64,000 bases of DNA from Bacillus taeanensis (GCF_003318295.1 NZ_QOCW01000003.1:1-64000); one strand, 5' to 3'; counted from the first letter of the stretch, positions 8,828 through 17,879 are shown. A program made the numbers and translations. Notes: generated by a model from the sequence alone, not told the origin.

Positions 8828-10009
8828 GTGTCTAAACAAAAAGCACAAGTATTATTTTTACTATTTGTTACAATGTTTTTGCTGGGTGGACTTGCCAATA
8901 CAAAAGGAATCATTCTCGAGCAAGTTCAAAGTGATATTGGTCTAAGTTTAAGTCAAATTGGTCTTGTTGTGTTTATTTTCCAATGGGGATTTGTCATTGC
9001 CAGCATGATTACAGGATTTTTAACTGATAAAAAAGGTCTTCGCTTTATGATGTTAATCGGGGCATCCAGCATGGTTATCGGCTTATTCGCGACAGGTTTT
9101 GCCGCAACAGTCTTCTTTTTCCTTGGTTTCTATTCCATTGTTGGTCTTGGAATTGGTTCAATGACAGTGTCTATTAATGCAATTATTCCAGCTCTTTACA
9201 AAGAAAATGCTGGTTCAATGTTTAATATCGCAAATGGGGTTTTCGGCCTTGGCATGATTTTTATGCCGATTATTATGAATGTTATTTTTGCAAATGACCT
9301 TTCATGGCGCTACTTTTACATCGGTCTTGCTGCTGTTATTGCTCTTACAATGATTGTAATTACTTTTGCTGATTTACCGAAGCCGCAAGCAAGTGATCTT
9401 GACTTGAAAGCGTTTCTCGAAACGATAAAAAACAAGCAGTTTATGTTTGTAATGTTATTTTTAGTTTTTTATGTTTCTTCTGAAGCATCATTTATGAACT
9501 TTTTTCCGATTTACTATAAATCGCTTGATATTGCAGGAATGACGCTTGCAGAAAAAACAGAAATGGCAGGCTATGTTATTGCAAGTTTTTCTGTTTTATT
9601 TACAATCGGCCGCTTTGCAGGAGGATTTATTAACTACAAGCTCGGAGAGCGAAATACACTTATTCTATTCTCTGGACTATCAGTTGTTTCACTTGTTATT
9701 AGTAAACTATTTGCGGCAGAATGGGCATATTTATTTATGTCTGTTGGTCTTATGTTTTCTGTATTATTCCCAACTGCAACAGCAATCGGAGCAAAAACAA
9801 CTAATAAAGGTGGTTCCGCTTTAGGATTTGTCTATGTAGCGGCCGGGATTGGCGGCGCTTTCGCCGGATGGCTTGTTGGGGTTCTTTCTGATATTTTTGG
9901 TCCATCTATGGGGTTCAATATTCCAATTGTATTTGTTGTTATTATGTTTGGACTTTCTCTATTTATTAAAGATGAAAAGAAAACAGTATCCGTTCGAAAA
10001 GCTGCATAA
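8828..10009 (+). CDS. MFS transporter
   Basis: A 393-residue major facilitator with about 12 membrane spans and the loop 2-3 motif GFLTDKKGLR. Spans 1-6 and 7-12 are separated by a basic loop near residue 195 (LPKPQASDLDLKAFL). General resemblance is to sugar:proton symporters of the FucP/GlcP type. I chose the GTG at 8828 because AAAGGAGAG precedes it and the hydrophobic N-terminus follows at once; the frame upstream to 8780 runs through the operator. The cre-like operator in its leader supports a carbon-source role. Substrate unknown. Confidence 0.8.
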   Translation: MSKQKAQVLFLLFVTMFLLGGLANTKGIILEQVQSDIGLSLSQIGLVVFIFQWGFVIASMITGFLTDKKGLRFMMLIGASSMVIGLFATGFAATVFFFLGFYSIVGLGIGSMTVSINAIIPALYKENAGSMFNIANGVFGLGMIFMPIIMNVIFANDLSWRYFYIGLAAVIALTMIVITFADLPKPQASDLDLKAFLETIKNKQFMFVMLFLVFYVSSEASFMNFFPIYYKSLDIAGMTLAEKTEMAGYVIASFSVLFTIGRFAGGFINYKLGERNTLILFSGLSVVSLVISKLFAAEWAYLFMSVGLMFSVLFPTATAIGAKTTNKGGSALGFVYVAAGIGGAFAGWLVGVLSDIFGPSMGFNIPIVFVVIMFGLSLFIKDEKKTVSVRKAA

Positions 10010-10011
10010 AG

Positions 10012-10047
10012 AAAACCCTCTTGGCTTAAACGCTAAGAGGGTTTTTC
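10012..10047. terminator. Terminator between the MFS and usp genes
   Basis: Stem AAAACCCTCTT / AAGAGGGTTTT with a T5 tail, between convergent genes. Confidence 0.85.
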
Positions 10048-10048
10048 C

Positions 10049-10558
10049 TTATTTTACAATTAAGACAGGAACCTCTGCTTCTTTAGCAACTTTTTCACTA
10101 ACACTGCCAATCATTAATTTTTTTAGTCCGCTAATGCCTCTGCTGCCGATTACAATTACATCCGCTTGATGAATGTCAGCATATTCGCATAACCTTTTTG
10201 CGGGATCTCCTTCAAGAACATCAAATTTTGCCGGTATATGTTTCTCAGCAATTTTGGCTTTTGCTTCTACTAATATTTCATCATTATTTTCTGTAATTCT
10301 CATTCGTTCCTCTTCTATTAATTCTCTTTCATTCATTACTCCGTAGTCGTCGCGATTTGGTGCATATCCATAAGGAGTAAATATTTCATTACTTCTTGCT
10401 AATTTAGGTTCATTTTTCCTTGTTTGTAAGTTCTTTTCTTTCACCACATGAACAACCGTTAACTTTGCAGACTGTCTCTTACTTAACTCAATTGCGTGTT
10501 CAAGTGCCTTCACACTTCCTTCTGAGCCATCAAAAGCAGCTACAATTTTTTGATACAT
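10049..10558 (-). CDS. Universal stress protein, UspA family (with insertion)
   Basis: A 169-residue Usp starting MYQKIVAAFDGSEGS and ending with the nucleotide loop GSRGISGLKKLMIGSVSEKVA. It is about 27 residues longer than the Usp at 6.7 kb because of a charged insertion after the first strand-helix unit (roughly residues 45-85). A GTG in frame lies two codons upstream, but the ATG at 10558 is better placed after GAGAGGAT. It is divergent from the tgl unit. Likely a stress-induced ATP-binding protein; no partner seen. Confidence 0.88.
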   Translation of the reverse strand: MYQKIVAAFDGSEGSVKALEHAIELSKRQSAKLTVVHVVKEKNLQTRKNEPKLARSNEIFTPYGYAPNRDDYGVMNERELIEEERMRITENNDEILVEAKAKIAEKHIPAKFDVLEGDPAKRLCEYADIHQADVIVIGSRGISGLKKLMIGSVSEKVAKEAEVPVLIVK

Positions 10559-10743
10559 ATCCACTCATCCTCTCAATCATCATTTGAATTGATGTTATTT
10601 ACTCGCTTTATTCCCGCTTTTTTAATGAACATATCTTGTATTTCAATTACAGTTTGGTAACAATTTTTCACTTGATTCACTGATAACTTTTATATTTTAA
10701 AATATATATGTAACAACCCTTTATTGCTTGAGAGGATGATTTT

Positions 10744-11721
10744 ATGCCTAACACGAACAAACTGAATCACATTTTCCATACAAAAGGAGGCAGTTTCTTA
10801 CAAAGATCGTTTTTTACAATGTTTTCAAACAACAAAAAAGAAACCATTACCCTTTTAAATCGAGAAGACCTTGAATTTGCCACTTTATTTCTGCTGGAAA
10901 ATGAAATTAATAAGCTAAAGCTGCGCCGTTATTTAAACGATCGAAATCAAATTGCATTAGAAATTACAAAAGAGATTTTATCTAATCCGCAAGTTCCGTG
11001 TACATTATCTTTAAACTGGCAGCTTTGTGATTACTCTCATGTCATTCAAGCAGCATTAAAGTGGATCATTACTTCCAATAAACAAACGATTAGTAATTTT
11101 CAATATATTGAAGTGATTGACAGCTGTTCTTCTCTTTTAACATCTACGTATAAAGATGAAAACATCTTACCATATCTTTGTAAACTCATTTTTTCCCGTT
11201 ATAAACAGGACCTTCCCTATCATTATTTAACAAGAGCTTTTTTTGAAGCGAAAGAATCAACAAGTTTACTATTAATTGCCGAACGTCTTACGAGTAATGA
11301 CCTACAGGAAGTTAAATTCGCCAAAAGGATATTAGCATTTATACCGGAATTAGCTTCCCAACAAAATGGGAAAGAAGCGTACAACATATTTTATAGATGG
11401 TTTCAACTAAACAATTTATTTCTTTACTATACTGGTGAGAGCTTTGATACAAGCCACTTCCCTACTCTTTACACTATAGCACTGCATGCGAAGTATTTAG
11501 GAAAACCTGTATTTATTCAAACAGGCGAGATACTTGAAAGTTTAACAGAACAGGAAAAAAATCTTTTAAATGACTTTTATCATTTAGAGGAAAGCAAACA
11601 GTCTCAGATCGCCAATTATTCTAACTCACTTCGAATACAGCATTTTCATAAATGGAGACAGTGGCTAGAACAGCCCCTTGAAGTCCAACTTGAAGAGGTA
11701 AAGGAGCTATCCCATGATTAA
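10744..11721 (+). CDS. Hypothetical helical protein co-expressed with tgl
   Basis: A 325-residue protein that I do not recognise. It is soluble and mostly helical, rich in Leu and Lys/Glu, with clustered aromatics (FYRWFQLNNLFLYYTG) but no signal peptide or membrane span. The leucine periodicity across residues 40-240 could reflect a HEAT-like helical repeat; that is inference. The start follows GAGAGGATG. Its last 8 bases overlap the tgl start, so translation is coupled. This suggests a sporulation or spore-coat role alongside the transglutaminase. Confidence 0.7.
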   Translation: MPNTNKLNHIFHTKGGSFLQRSFFTMFSNNKKETITLLNREDLEFATLFLLENEINKLKLRRYLNDRNQIALEITKEILSNPQVPCTLSLNWQLCDYSHVIQAALKWIITSNKQTISNFQYIEVIDSCSSLLTSTYKDENILPYLCKLIFSRYKQDLPYHYLTRAFFEAKESTSLLLIAERLTSNDLQEVKFAKRILAFIPELASQQNGKEAYNIFYRWFQLNNLFLYYTGESFDTSHFPTLYTIALHAKYLGKPVFIQTGEILESLTEQEKNLLNDFYHLEESKQSQIANYSNSLRIQHFHKWRQWLEQPLEVQLEEVKELSHD

Positions 11722-12562
11722 TATTAGAGGAGAAATTTTTAGTCTAGATGAACTAAATAGCTTTCTTCCATTAAATGAACAGGAAAAAGAAATTGCAAAA
11801 AAAATGGCGAAACATTTAACCGTTTATTATTATCCAACTGTTTCTGAACTCCATTTTGAAATTGAAATTCGCCTTCAAATTATTAAAGCAGCCCATGCGT
11901 TATTTAACAGCCGAGCAGAGTTTGCAACATTTTATCGTTCAAGATGCAATGACGTTTATTGGGAATTAACTACAAAAGGAGGATTTCAATTAAAACAAGA
12001 TGCACAACCTGCACAGGCTGTAGTTAATATTTTTAAAGATGGTACAAATTATGCATTTGAATGTGCGACAGCAATGATGATCGTTTTTTATAAAGCTGTG
12101 CTTGAAGTAATTGGTGCAGGAAGGTTTAATAATTTATTTAGAAACCTTTTATTATGGGATTGGAATTATGATCCAGACCTAGATGTAAAGACCGTTAGAA
12201 CAACTGAATATCTACCAGGAGATGTGCTTTATTTTAAAAATCCGGATGTGCATCCAAAACTGCCGCACTGGCAGGGAGAAAATGCAGTAAACCTTGGAAA
12301 TGGAAGCTATTATGGACATGGTATTGGAATTGAAAGTGCTGAAAAGATGATTGAAATGCTTAACAAACAGCGAAAGCCCGAAGCAGAACAGTCTGCATAC
12401 CTGTTAGAGCAGGCAACACGCCCTAATTTTCGCTCTCTTTATTATAAAGCAAGACGGTTTAATTATTATATTTTTGATCAATATGGGGTAAGACAAAATG
12501 GTAACTCACAGAAGAACATGGATCAGCTTCGCAGAGATTATATTACTATTCAATTTGGCTAA
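11714..12562 (+). CDS. tgl: Protein-glutamine gamma-glutamyltransferase (spore coat transglutaminase)
   Basis: A 282-residue Tgl. It forms gamma-glutamyl-lysine isopeptide bonds between coat proteins during late sporulation. The catalytic Cys117 lies in TNYAFECATAM, and the downstream blocks DVLYFKNPDVHP, HWQGENAVNLG and YYGHGIGI match the family. It is about 37 residues longer than the B. subtilis enzyme (245), with an extra C-terminal tail after QSAYLLEQATR that is rich in Tyr and Arg. It overlaps the preceding unknown gene by 8 bp. A small hydrophilic gene follows 60 bp later. It is good evidence for an endospore former. Confidence 0.92.
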   Translation: MINIRGEIFSLDELNSFLPLNEQEKEIAKKMAKHLTVYYYPTVSELHFEIEIRLQIIKAAHALFNSRAEFATFYRSRCNDVYWELTTKGGFQLKQDAQPAQAVVNIFKDGTNYAFECATAMMIVFYKAVLEVIGAGRFNNLFRNLLLWDWNYDPDLDVKTVRTTEYLPGDVLYFKNPDVHPKLPHWQGENAVNLGNGSYYGHGIGIESAEKMIEMLNKQRKPEAEQSAYLLEQATRPNFRSLYYKARRFNYYIFDQYGVRQNGNSQKNMDQLRRDYITIQFG

Positions 12563-12622
12563 AATACCCTTTGTATAGCTCTTTTAAGTGAGGAGATGCT
12601 ACAAAATAAAGGAGGGATTATT

Positions 12623-12790
12623 ATGATTGAAAAAGAACAGCAAACACGAAAAAACATTGAAATTGAACAACCTCATATTCGAGAATTTGAGATAAACACT
12701 CCCCACCCTAGCGAAGAGCAGAACCTAAGAAATATCAACTATGCCCCAGGCGAAAATACCTATTTAAATGAAAATACAAACGCACAATAA
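12623..12790 (+). CDS. Small hydrophilic protein (55 residues)
   Basis: Starts at the ATG at 12623 after AAAGGAGGG; the longer frame from 12596 lacks a ribosome site. It encodes an acidic, Asn/Glu/Pro-rich polypeptide with no predicted globular core (MIEKEQQTRKNIEIEQPHIR at the start). It follows tgl by 60 bp and ends at a terminator, so it probably shares the tgl transcript. It could be a small spore protein or Tgl substrate, given its Gln and Lys residues, but that is inference. Confidence 0.6.
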   Translation: MIEKEQQTRKNIEIEQPHIREFEINTPHPSEEQNLRNINYAPGENTYLNENTNAQ

Positions 12791-12792
12791 AG

Positions 12793-12825
12793 AAGCGGAG
12801 AAGGCTTAACTCTTCTCCGCTTTTA
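12793..12825 (+). terminator. Terminator of the tgl unit
   Basis: Stem AAGCGGAGAAG / CTTCTCCGCTT with a T-rich tail just after the small hydrophilic gene. Confidence 0.85.
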
Positions 12826-12959
12826 CATTTATTTCTGTTAATCATACTTGCATTATCCTGAACATGATACAGATTATGAATTTTAGTTCTAACATGGCGC
12901 CTCTAATTATATATTTAATATAGAACATACTAAACCTTGCTGGGAGGCATTTTTCTTAC

Positions 12960-13802
12960 ATGGAAATCATACAGTCCCTATATAAAACGGGACAATCTAT
13001 TGATGTTGATCCGCACAATCGCCGCATTAAAATTTATCGATACCCGACAAATCAAGAACCAAAAGTGATGATAGCATCTTTAAAAAAGCTTGGGAAAGAA
13101 AAAAACTGTGATAAACTTATTTTTTATATTATGAAAGAAGAACGATACGTATTAGGCGCAGAAGAATGTTATTTAGAAGGAATTCTTGATGGTTTTTTCA
13201 AAGGAAGAGATGCTTATATTTATTCGATCTTTCTAAAACCAGAACGCAATCATTCTCTCTTTGCCGAAAAACAGCAGTCAATTATGGAAACAGTCATTAA
13301 AGATCGAAAATCAATAAACTCCATGTCGCTAAAAAGCGAATATTTGTTAAGAGAAGCCGAAGAAAAAGATATAGAAGCAATGGCAGAGCTTTATGATACT
13401 GTATTTATTACGTATCCAACGATGATGAATGATCCGGAATTTATTAAGAAAATGATGAAAAAAAACACTCTATTTACTGTGATTGAGCATAAAGGAACGA
13501 TAGTCAGTGCTTGCTCTGCAGATTTGTTTCCAGCTTTTGAAGCAGCAGAAATGACAGATTGCGTTACGCTCCCAGAACATCGAGGCAGCGGCTTACTTTC
13601 CAATCAATTTCACTATTTAATCGAAAAAATGCGTAAAAATAATGTTAAAACATTATTTTCGTATTCACGTGCCGTATTACTCGGTATGAACTTAATTAAT
13701 GCAAGACACGGCTTTGATTACCGTGGCCGTATGAAACAAAACAGCAATATCTCCGGACGCCTTGAATGTATGAATGTGTGGGTCAAGCGTCTCAATTATT
13801 AA
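12960..13802 (+). CDS. ablB: Putative beta-lysine N-acetyltransferase (GNAT family)
   Basis: A 280-residue protein like AblB/YodP, which acetylates beta-lysine to the osmolyte N-epsilon-acetyl-beta-lysine. The C-terminal half (from about residue 125) is a GNAT domain with the acetyl-CoA loop in TDCVTLPEHRGSGLLS. The N-terminal half is the family-specific extension. GGGAGG lies 12 bases before the ATG. The usual partner, lysine 2,3-aminomutase (ablA/kamA), is not next to it, so its beta-lysine source must be encoded elsewhere or its role differs. Confidence 0.75.
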   Translation: MEIIQSLYKTGQSIDVDPHNRRIKIYRYPTNQEPKVMIASLKKLGKEKNCDKLIFYIMKEERYVLGAEECYLEGILDGFFKGRDAYIYSIFLKPERNHSLFAEKQQSIMETVIKDRKSINSMSLKSEYLLREAEEKDIEAMAELYDTVFITYPTMMNDPEFIKKMMKKNTLFTVIEHKGTIVSACSADLFPAFEAAEMTDCVTLPEHRGSGLLSNQFHYLIEKMRKNNVKTLFSYSRAVLLGMNLINARHGFDYRGRMKQNSNISGRLECMNVWVKRLNY

Positions 13803-13850
13803 AATGGGTTCCCCTTCCTTTATATATAGATATATATAGAAGCCTGTGAA

Positions 13851-14504
13851 TTAATGTTCGCAGGCTTCATTCATTTCTCTCCCAACCGCCGCTTCATAGA
13901 TAACTATAATTAAAATTGTCCAAGCCGCTCCTGCAGAAATTCCTGCAGCTACATCAATCGGATAATGAACACCTAAATAAATACGACTTAGTCCAATTAA
14001 CAATACTAACAAGAAAGCGGCAAACCAAATACTATTTTTCTTGAAGCGTCTCCATACTATATAAGCAAGAAATCCATAAAATGCGGTTGAATTCATCGCA
14101 TGACCGCTCGGAAAGCTGTAGTAGGAAGCACGGACAACAGCCTCAAGATCAGGACGACTTCTCTCAAACCAGGTTTTTAACAGCCAATTTAGTTCGCGCA
14201 CCCCGAATAAGTTCACAGCTAAACAGAATACAAGTACGTAATGCCGCTTTAGTAAATAAATAATTGCTAACATTCCAAGCATCGGATACGTAAATGTCTT
14301 CGAGCCCAAATGAGTAATAAAAATAAAGAATAAATCAATAAATGTTCCTGAAAGCTGGTAGATCTTCTGTAATAACAATTTATCGTAATAAACTACCTTT
14401 TCAATATGATAAATATATGAAAGTAAAAGAAATACAAATAACAGCAAAACTAACCAAAATAAATATTGTTTTTGAATAGCCAAATAGTCCCTCAAATTGA
14501 TCAC
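13851..14504 (-). CDS. PAP2-family membrane phosphatase
   Basis: A 217-residue integral membrane protein with about six spans. The three lipid-phosphatase motifs are present in order: KTWFERSRP, SFPSGHAM and SRIYLGVHYPIDVAAG. Such enzymes dephosphorylate undecaprenyl pyrophosphate, phosphatidylglycerol phosphate or similar lipids at the outer face of the membrane. The GTG at 14504 follows AAAGGAGGGAG. It is a single gene; the lipid substrate cannot be told from sequence. Confidence 0.88.
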   Translation of the reverse strand: MINLRDYLAIQKQYLFWLVLLLFVFLLLSYIYHIEKVVYYDKLLLQKIYQLSGTFIDLFFIFITHLGSKTFTYPMLGMLAIIYLLKRHYVLVFCLAVNLFGVRELNWLLKTWFERSRPDLEAVVRASYYSFPSGHAMNSTAFYGFLAYIVWRRFKKNSIWFAAFLLVLLIGLSRIYLGVHYPIDVAAGISAGAAWTILIIVIYEAAVGREMNEACEH

Positions 14505-14652
14505 CCTCCCTCCTTTTTATTTTTAAAAGAAATACAAAAAAAATACGCGACCTCTATAATTCTTAGGTTACGCATTCCTATTTTCAAAATATTTGTTTAC
14601 ATCATCATTGAACTCCAAAAAGAGATTTCTCCTTTATTATTAAAATAAATGA

Positions 14653-14835
14653 TTAGTGAATATGTTTAATTCCAGCTAAACGGATCGAAAGAACTTTTTG
14701 ATCTTCATCTTGTAATAAAAGACTCTGCTTGTATAAATCAATGTCGCAAACTCTCCCCTTACATGTTTGTAATGTTCCGTTATGATAATAGTCAACTGTT
14801 ACTAAGTGATTTTTTATTAATTTTTTCAAGATCAT
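14653..14835 (-). CDS. Small hypothetical protein (60 residues)
   Basis: Starts at MILKKLIKNHL after AAAGGAG, and probably folds as a small beta barrel (TVDYYHNGTLQTCKG, SLLLQDEDQKVLSIRLAG). The pattern of an RNA- or ligand-binding Sm-like or YolD-like small domain is possible but not secure. The frame extends to 14871, but that start would overlap the ribosome site. It is isolated between a PAP2 gene and the cluster A terminator. Confidence 0.5.
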   Translation of the reverse strand: MILKKLIKNHLVTVDYYHNGTLQTCKGRVCDIDLYKQSLLLQDEDQKVLSIRLAGIKHIH

Positions 14836-14892
14836 GTTTTGTTTCATCTCCTTTCTGTTTCTACCGCTCAAATAAACTTCTACATATAAATT

Positions 14893-14926
14893 AAAGTCGA
14901 ATTTCCTTTAAAAGAAACTCGACTTT
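14893..14926 (-). terminator. Terminator of catabolic cluster A
   Basis: Stem AAAGTCGA / TCGACTTT with further inner pairing, 66 bp beyond the isomerase stop. The tail on the minus strand is only moderately T-rich. Confidence 0.6.
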
Positions 14927-14991
14927 GTTTATATCGCTCTCTATTTAATCCATGCACTTCTTCATTTTCTTCGACGTTATGCTGGTATATA

Positions 14992-15813
14992 TCATGTATA
15001 AATTAAATGGTTATTAATATAAGTCTTTGCAGTTTGCAAGCAGCGTCTTGCATGCTCCTCATAACCTAACTCTTGAGCACGCTTGTCATGCGGCAGTTCA
15101 ATTGAATAAGGAATATTAGGAATTTTATTCAAAATACTCGCAATATCAATACCGCCCTCTCCTACATACAAACGTTCCTCACGAAGAATTCTTGTCATCT
15201 CTTCTTTTGACTCAGGAATTTTTCCTGGCGCATCGCAAAGGTGAAGATATCGGAACCATTCACGCGGTACTGTATCTAGAGCCTCTACCTTGTCACCTGA
15301 GCGATGAAAATGATGGATATCAATCATTAGACCGGCATTTTCCTCATTTACCGTCCGAAGAACATCAAGAGTTCCCGCAAGGTTATAAACACTAGCAATA
15401 GGAACAAATTCTAGCTCTACTGTTAATCCAAAAGGCTTAGCTAATTCACAAAGTTCAGCAAAACGTTCAATATAATAACTGCGATCATCTGTCCAAATGC
15501 TGCTAAGAATATGACGCCCGCCGAGCTCAGCCGCAACTTCCATAGCAGGTAAATAGTTTTTTAAGTCGACTCCATCATAGATTCGTGCTAGTTCAATATC
15601 AAGAAGCTTAACCCCCGTTGCAGAAAGTGCAGCTTTCGTTTGCCGCATCATCTCCTTATTCTCCGCTAATGCATAGTTAGGTTCACTAGGAAGTCCCATA
15701 TAAATGGGTCTCAAACTAACGAAATCATAGCCGGATCGAGCGGCAATATAAGTCATTTCAGGAGGTTCACAGCCGAGAACGGTAAGATGGGCGAGGGAAA
15801 ACTGAGTTGTCAT
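14992..15813 (-). CDS. TIM-barrel sugar phosphate isomerase/epimerase-like protein (cluster A)
   Basis: A 273-residue AP-endonuclease-2-fold protein. Features are the start FSLAHLTVLGCEPPEMTYIA, ARSGYDFVSLRP, LLDIELARI, a metal-binding stretch around TVELEFVP, GLMIDIHHFHRSGD and YLHLCDAPG. Members act as isomerases, epimerases or dehydratases on sugars, inososes or 3-dehydroshikimate. It lies 44 bp downstream of the ThDP enzyme gene with a strong ribosome site (AGGAGGAG), so it is the last gene of that operon. There is no counterpart in cluster B, where a small unrelated gene takes its place. Confidence 0.75.
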   Translation of the reverse strand: MTTQFSLAHLTVLGCEPPEMTYIAARSGYDFVSLRPIYMGLPSEPNYALAENKEMMRQTKAALSATGVKLLDIELARIYDGVDLKNYLPAMEVAAELGGRHILSSIWTDDRSYYIERFAELCELAKPFGLTVELEFVPIASVYNLAGTLDVLRTVNEENAGLMIDIHHFHRSGDKVEALDTVPREWFRYLHLCDAPGKIPESKEEMTRILREERLYVGEGGIDIASILNKIPNIPYSIELPHDKRAQELGYEEHARRCLQTAKTYINNHLIYT

Positions 15814-15857
15814 CTTTTTCTCCTCCTAAATTTTTAGATTTCACTAAACTTTTTTTA

Positions 15858-17615
15858 TTAAAGGGAAACGTGATGAACTTTCTTATCAGGTGAATAAATG
15901 TCCATGATGTTCCAATGTCCTGCCGTTGGAACCGGGTTGTTTAACATCGCCACATCAATGACAAACGGCTTGTTGGACGCAATGGCTTTTTCGAGAGCCG
16001 GTTTAAATTCTTCCGCCGCTTCAATTTTAATGCCTTCGACTCCATATGCTTTCGCGACGCTTGCGAAGTCCGGTGAATACGCTTCTCCATTTCGCTGAAA
16101 CACCGTCCCAAGCGTTGTGCCGTAATGGGCTTTCTGCAAACCGGCAATCGTACCGAACGCATAGTTATTCATGACCACCCACACGACTGGGATATTTTCC
16201 TCGGCTGCTGTCGCAAGCAGGGCCGGGTTTTGACCAAAGCCGCCGTCACCTACTAAAGACACAACAACACGATCCGGCTGCGCAATTTTTACGCCTAGTG
16301 CCGCCGGCGCTCCAAAGCCCATTGTTGCGTAGCCGCCTGGTGTTAAAATCGTACCCGCTTCATAAATCGGGAACTGCTGACCGACACCGTTTTTATTCCA
16401 ACCCACATCGGTTGTAATGTACGCATCTCTTGGCAGCACCTCACGCACTTCTTCTAAAATGCGCTGCGGCTGCATTGGGTAACAGTTATCTTGGATATAC
16501 TGCTGATTGCTTTGTTTAAACTCTTGACGATACCGGACAATTTCCTGCTTTAATGCTTCATTTTTCAAGCCGTTTGGTACCATCTCTTTCGCAACGCGGT
16601 TTAATACGGTAAGCGCCTGTTTTAAATCCGCAACCGCGCCGATTTCTACCGGGTAGTTGCGGCCGATTTCACTTGGATCAATGTCAATTTGGATTAATTT
16701 CGTTGGCGGGAAGTTAAACGTATACTCCGATTCCCACGAACTTGAATCCGCTTCTGCAAAACGAGTCCCTAACGCGAAAATATAGTCAGCTTCTTTACAT
16801 TGATCGTTAATGAACTTTGTCCCCCAAAATCCGGTCATGCCGAGCGTTAGTGGGTGATCATCGGATACGGCGCCTTTCCCCATTAACGAATGAGCAACCG
16901 GAATTTCCAAATGATCGACAAGCGCTCTCAACTCTTCCGCCGCATCGGCTAACATAATTCCGCCGCCAACATAGAAAAGCGGATTTTTTGCATCGAGTAA
17001 CGTTTGAATGATGTGTCGCGCTGTCTCATCATCAATTGATGGCTTTTGAAGCGATTTTGTATGATGCTTCAAGCGCTCAAATAAGGAGACATCGACTTCT
17101 TTTGAGAAAATGTCCATCGGCACCGATACTAAAACAGGTCCCGGGTTGCCGCTTTCAGCTAACTGGAATGCCTTTTCAATAATTTCTGGGAATAAATCTG
17201 GACGTTCCACGCGCCACGCACGCTTGACAAACGGGCGGTAAATTTCATACTGTGACGCATCGGCATGAAGATTCACTTCTTGGTGTGGGTGCTTGCCGTA
17301 GTAATGACTTGGAACATCCCCAGCGATGACCACCATCGGAATTGAATCGAGGGCGGCATTGGCAACCCCTGTCGCCGCATTCGTTAACCCTGGACCTAAG
17401 TGGCTTAATAACACAGACGTTTCTTTTTTCGCGCGGGCATAACCATCCGCCATATGAGCGGAAATTTGTTCATGCCTTACATTCACAAATTTAATTGAAC
17501 TGCATTCTAACGCTGTTAGAACTGCAATATTTGTATGACCGCAAAGCCCAAAAATATGTTCCACACCGCGGTTTTCAAGATACTTCACAAGTTGATGGGA
17601 AATAAGATCGTTCAT
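15858..17615 (-). CDS. ThDP-dependent acetolactate-synthase-like enzyme (cluster A copy)
   Basis: A 585-residue three-domain ThDP enzyme: PYR domain with the activating Glu49 (VRHEQISAHMADGYARA), a central domain, and a PP domain with the ThDP/Mg motif beginning GDGGFGQNP near residue 456 and ending in NNYAFG. The family includes acetolactate synthases, 2-oxoacid decarboxylases and carboligases. No small regulatory subunit is present, so a catabolic decarboxylase or lyase is likelier than branched-chain synthesis. The ATG overlaps the stop of the truncated dehydrogenase as ATGA. It differs from the cluster B copy at only one residue seen (Leu/Val after KEVDVS). Confidence 0.85.
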   Translation of the reverse strand: MNDLISHQLVKYLENRGVEHIFGLCGHTNIAVLTALECSSIKFVNVRHEQISAHMADGYARAKKETSVLLSHLGPGLTNAATGVANAALDSIPMVVIAGDVPSHYYGKHPHQEVNLHADASQYEIYRPFVKRAWRVERPDLFPEIIEKAFQLAESGNPGPVLVSVPMDIFSKEVDVSLFERLKHHTKSLQKPSIDDETARHIIQTLLDAKNPLFYVGGGIMLADAAEELRALVDHLEIPVAHSLMGKGAVSDDHPLTLGMTGFWGTKFINDQCKEADYIFALGTRFAEADSSSWESEYTFNFPPTKLIQIDIDPSEIGRNYPVEIGAVADLKQALTVLNRVAKEMVPNGLKNEALKQEIVRYRQEFKQSNQQYIQDNCYPMQPQRILEEVREVLPRDAYITTDVGWNKNGVGQQFPIYEAGTILTPGGYATMGFGAPAALGVKIAQPDRVVVSLVGDGGFGQNPALLATAAEENIPVVWVVMNNYAFGTIAGLQKAHYGTTLGTVFQRNGEAYSPDFASVAKAYGVEGIKIEAAEEFKPALEKAIASNKPFVIDVAMLNNPVPTAGHWNIMDIYSPDKKVHHVSL

Positions 17616-17806
17616 GAATGGGATTCCTCCTTAAAATCTAAAATAATTTTGCCGTATTCTCCGGACACAGCCGTTTCATAGGCGCGTTTATATTCTTGAT
17701 ACGGAATAATATCCGAAATAATCGGTTCCACCTTAAAACCATCCTGTTTTAAGTAATGAAGCGTTTGTAGGAAATCGTCCGGAAAATCATAAATAATACT
17801 GCCGTA
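15867..17806. repeat. Near-identical 1.94-kb repeat, copy A (partner 34696-36635)
   Basis: The tract covers nearly all of the ThDP enzyme gene plus the 3' end of the zinc dehydrogenase. By eye I find about five base differences from copy B (for example at 15999 and 17084). The flanking paralogous genes differ far more, so this tract looks recently homogenised. Confidence 0.9.
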
Positions 17807-17824
17807 AATGAGTTTCACTTTCAC
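17612..17824 (-). pseudogene. Zinc alcohol dehydrogenase stub with a large internal deletion
   Basis: The 70 codons join the first-strand segment EVKVKLIYG to the C-terminal SIIYDFPDDFLQTLHYLKQD of the full-length cluster B gene (36441-37436). About 0.8 kb is missing, including both zinc-binding regions and the Rossmann fold. The junction falls at a short shared sequence (TACGGC), so a microhomology deletion is likely. The reading frame is kept and the stop still overlaps the ThDP enzyme start, so it may now serve only for translational coupling. It cannot be a working dehydrogenase. Confidence 0.85.
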
Positions 17825-17853
17825 TTCAACTGCCGATCATTTTTTAAATAAGA

Positions 17854-17879
17854 GCATGAGTGTTAGGTATCACTCATGC
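17854..17879 (-). terminator. Hairpin between the aldehyde dehydrogenase and the dehydrogenase stub
   Basis: Nine-bp perfect stem GCATGAGTG / CACTCATGC with an 8-nt loop. On the minus strand it is followed by TCTTATTT. It may attenuate transcription into the stub and ThDP enzyme genes. No equivalent is seen in cluster B. Confidence 0.55.

Noticed and set aside
15858..17615. Branched-chain acetolactate synthase (IlvB) or IolD
   Set aside because: No IlvN-type small subunit or ilv genes are adjacent, and the N-terminal sequence does not match IolD; the catabolic context favours another ThDP reaction.
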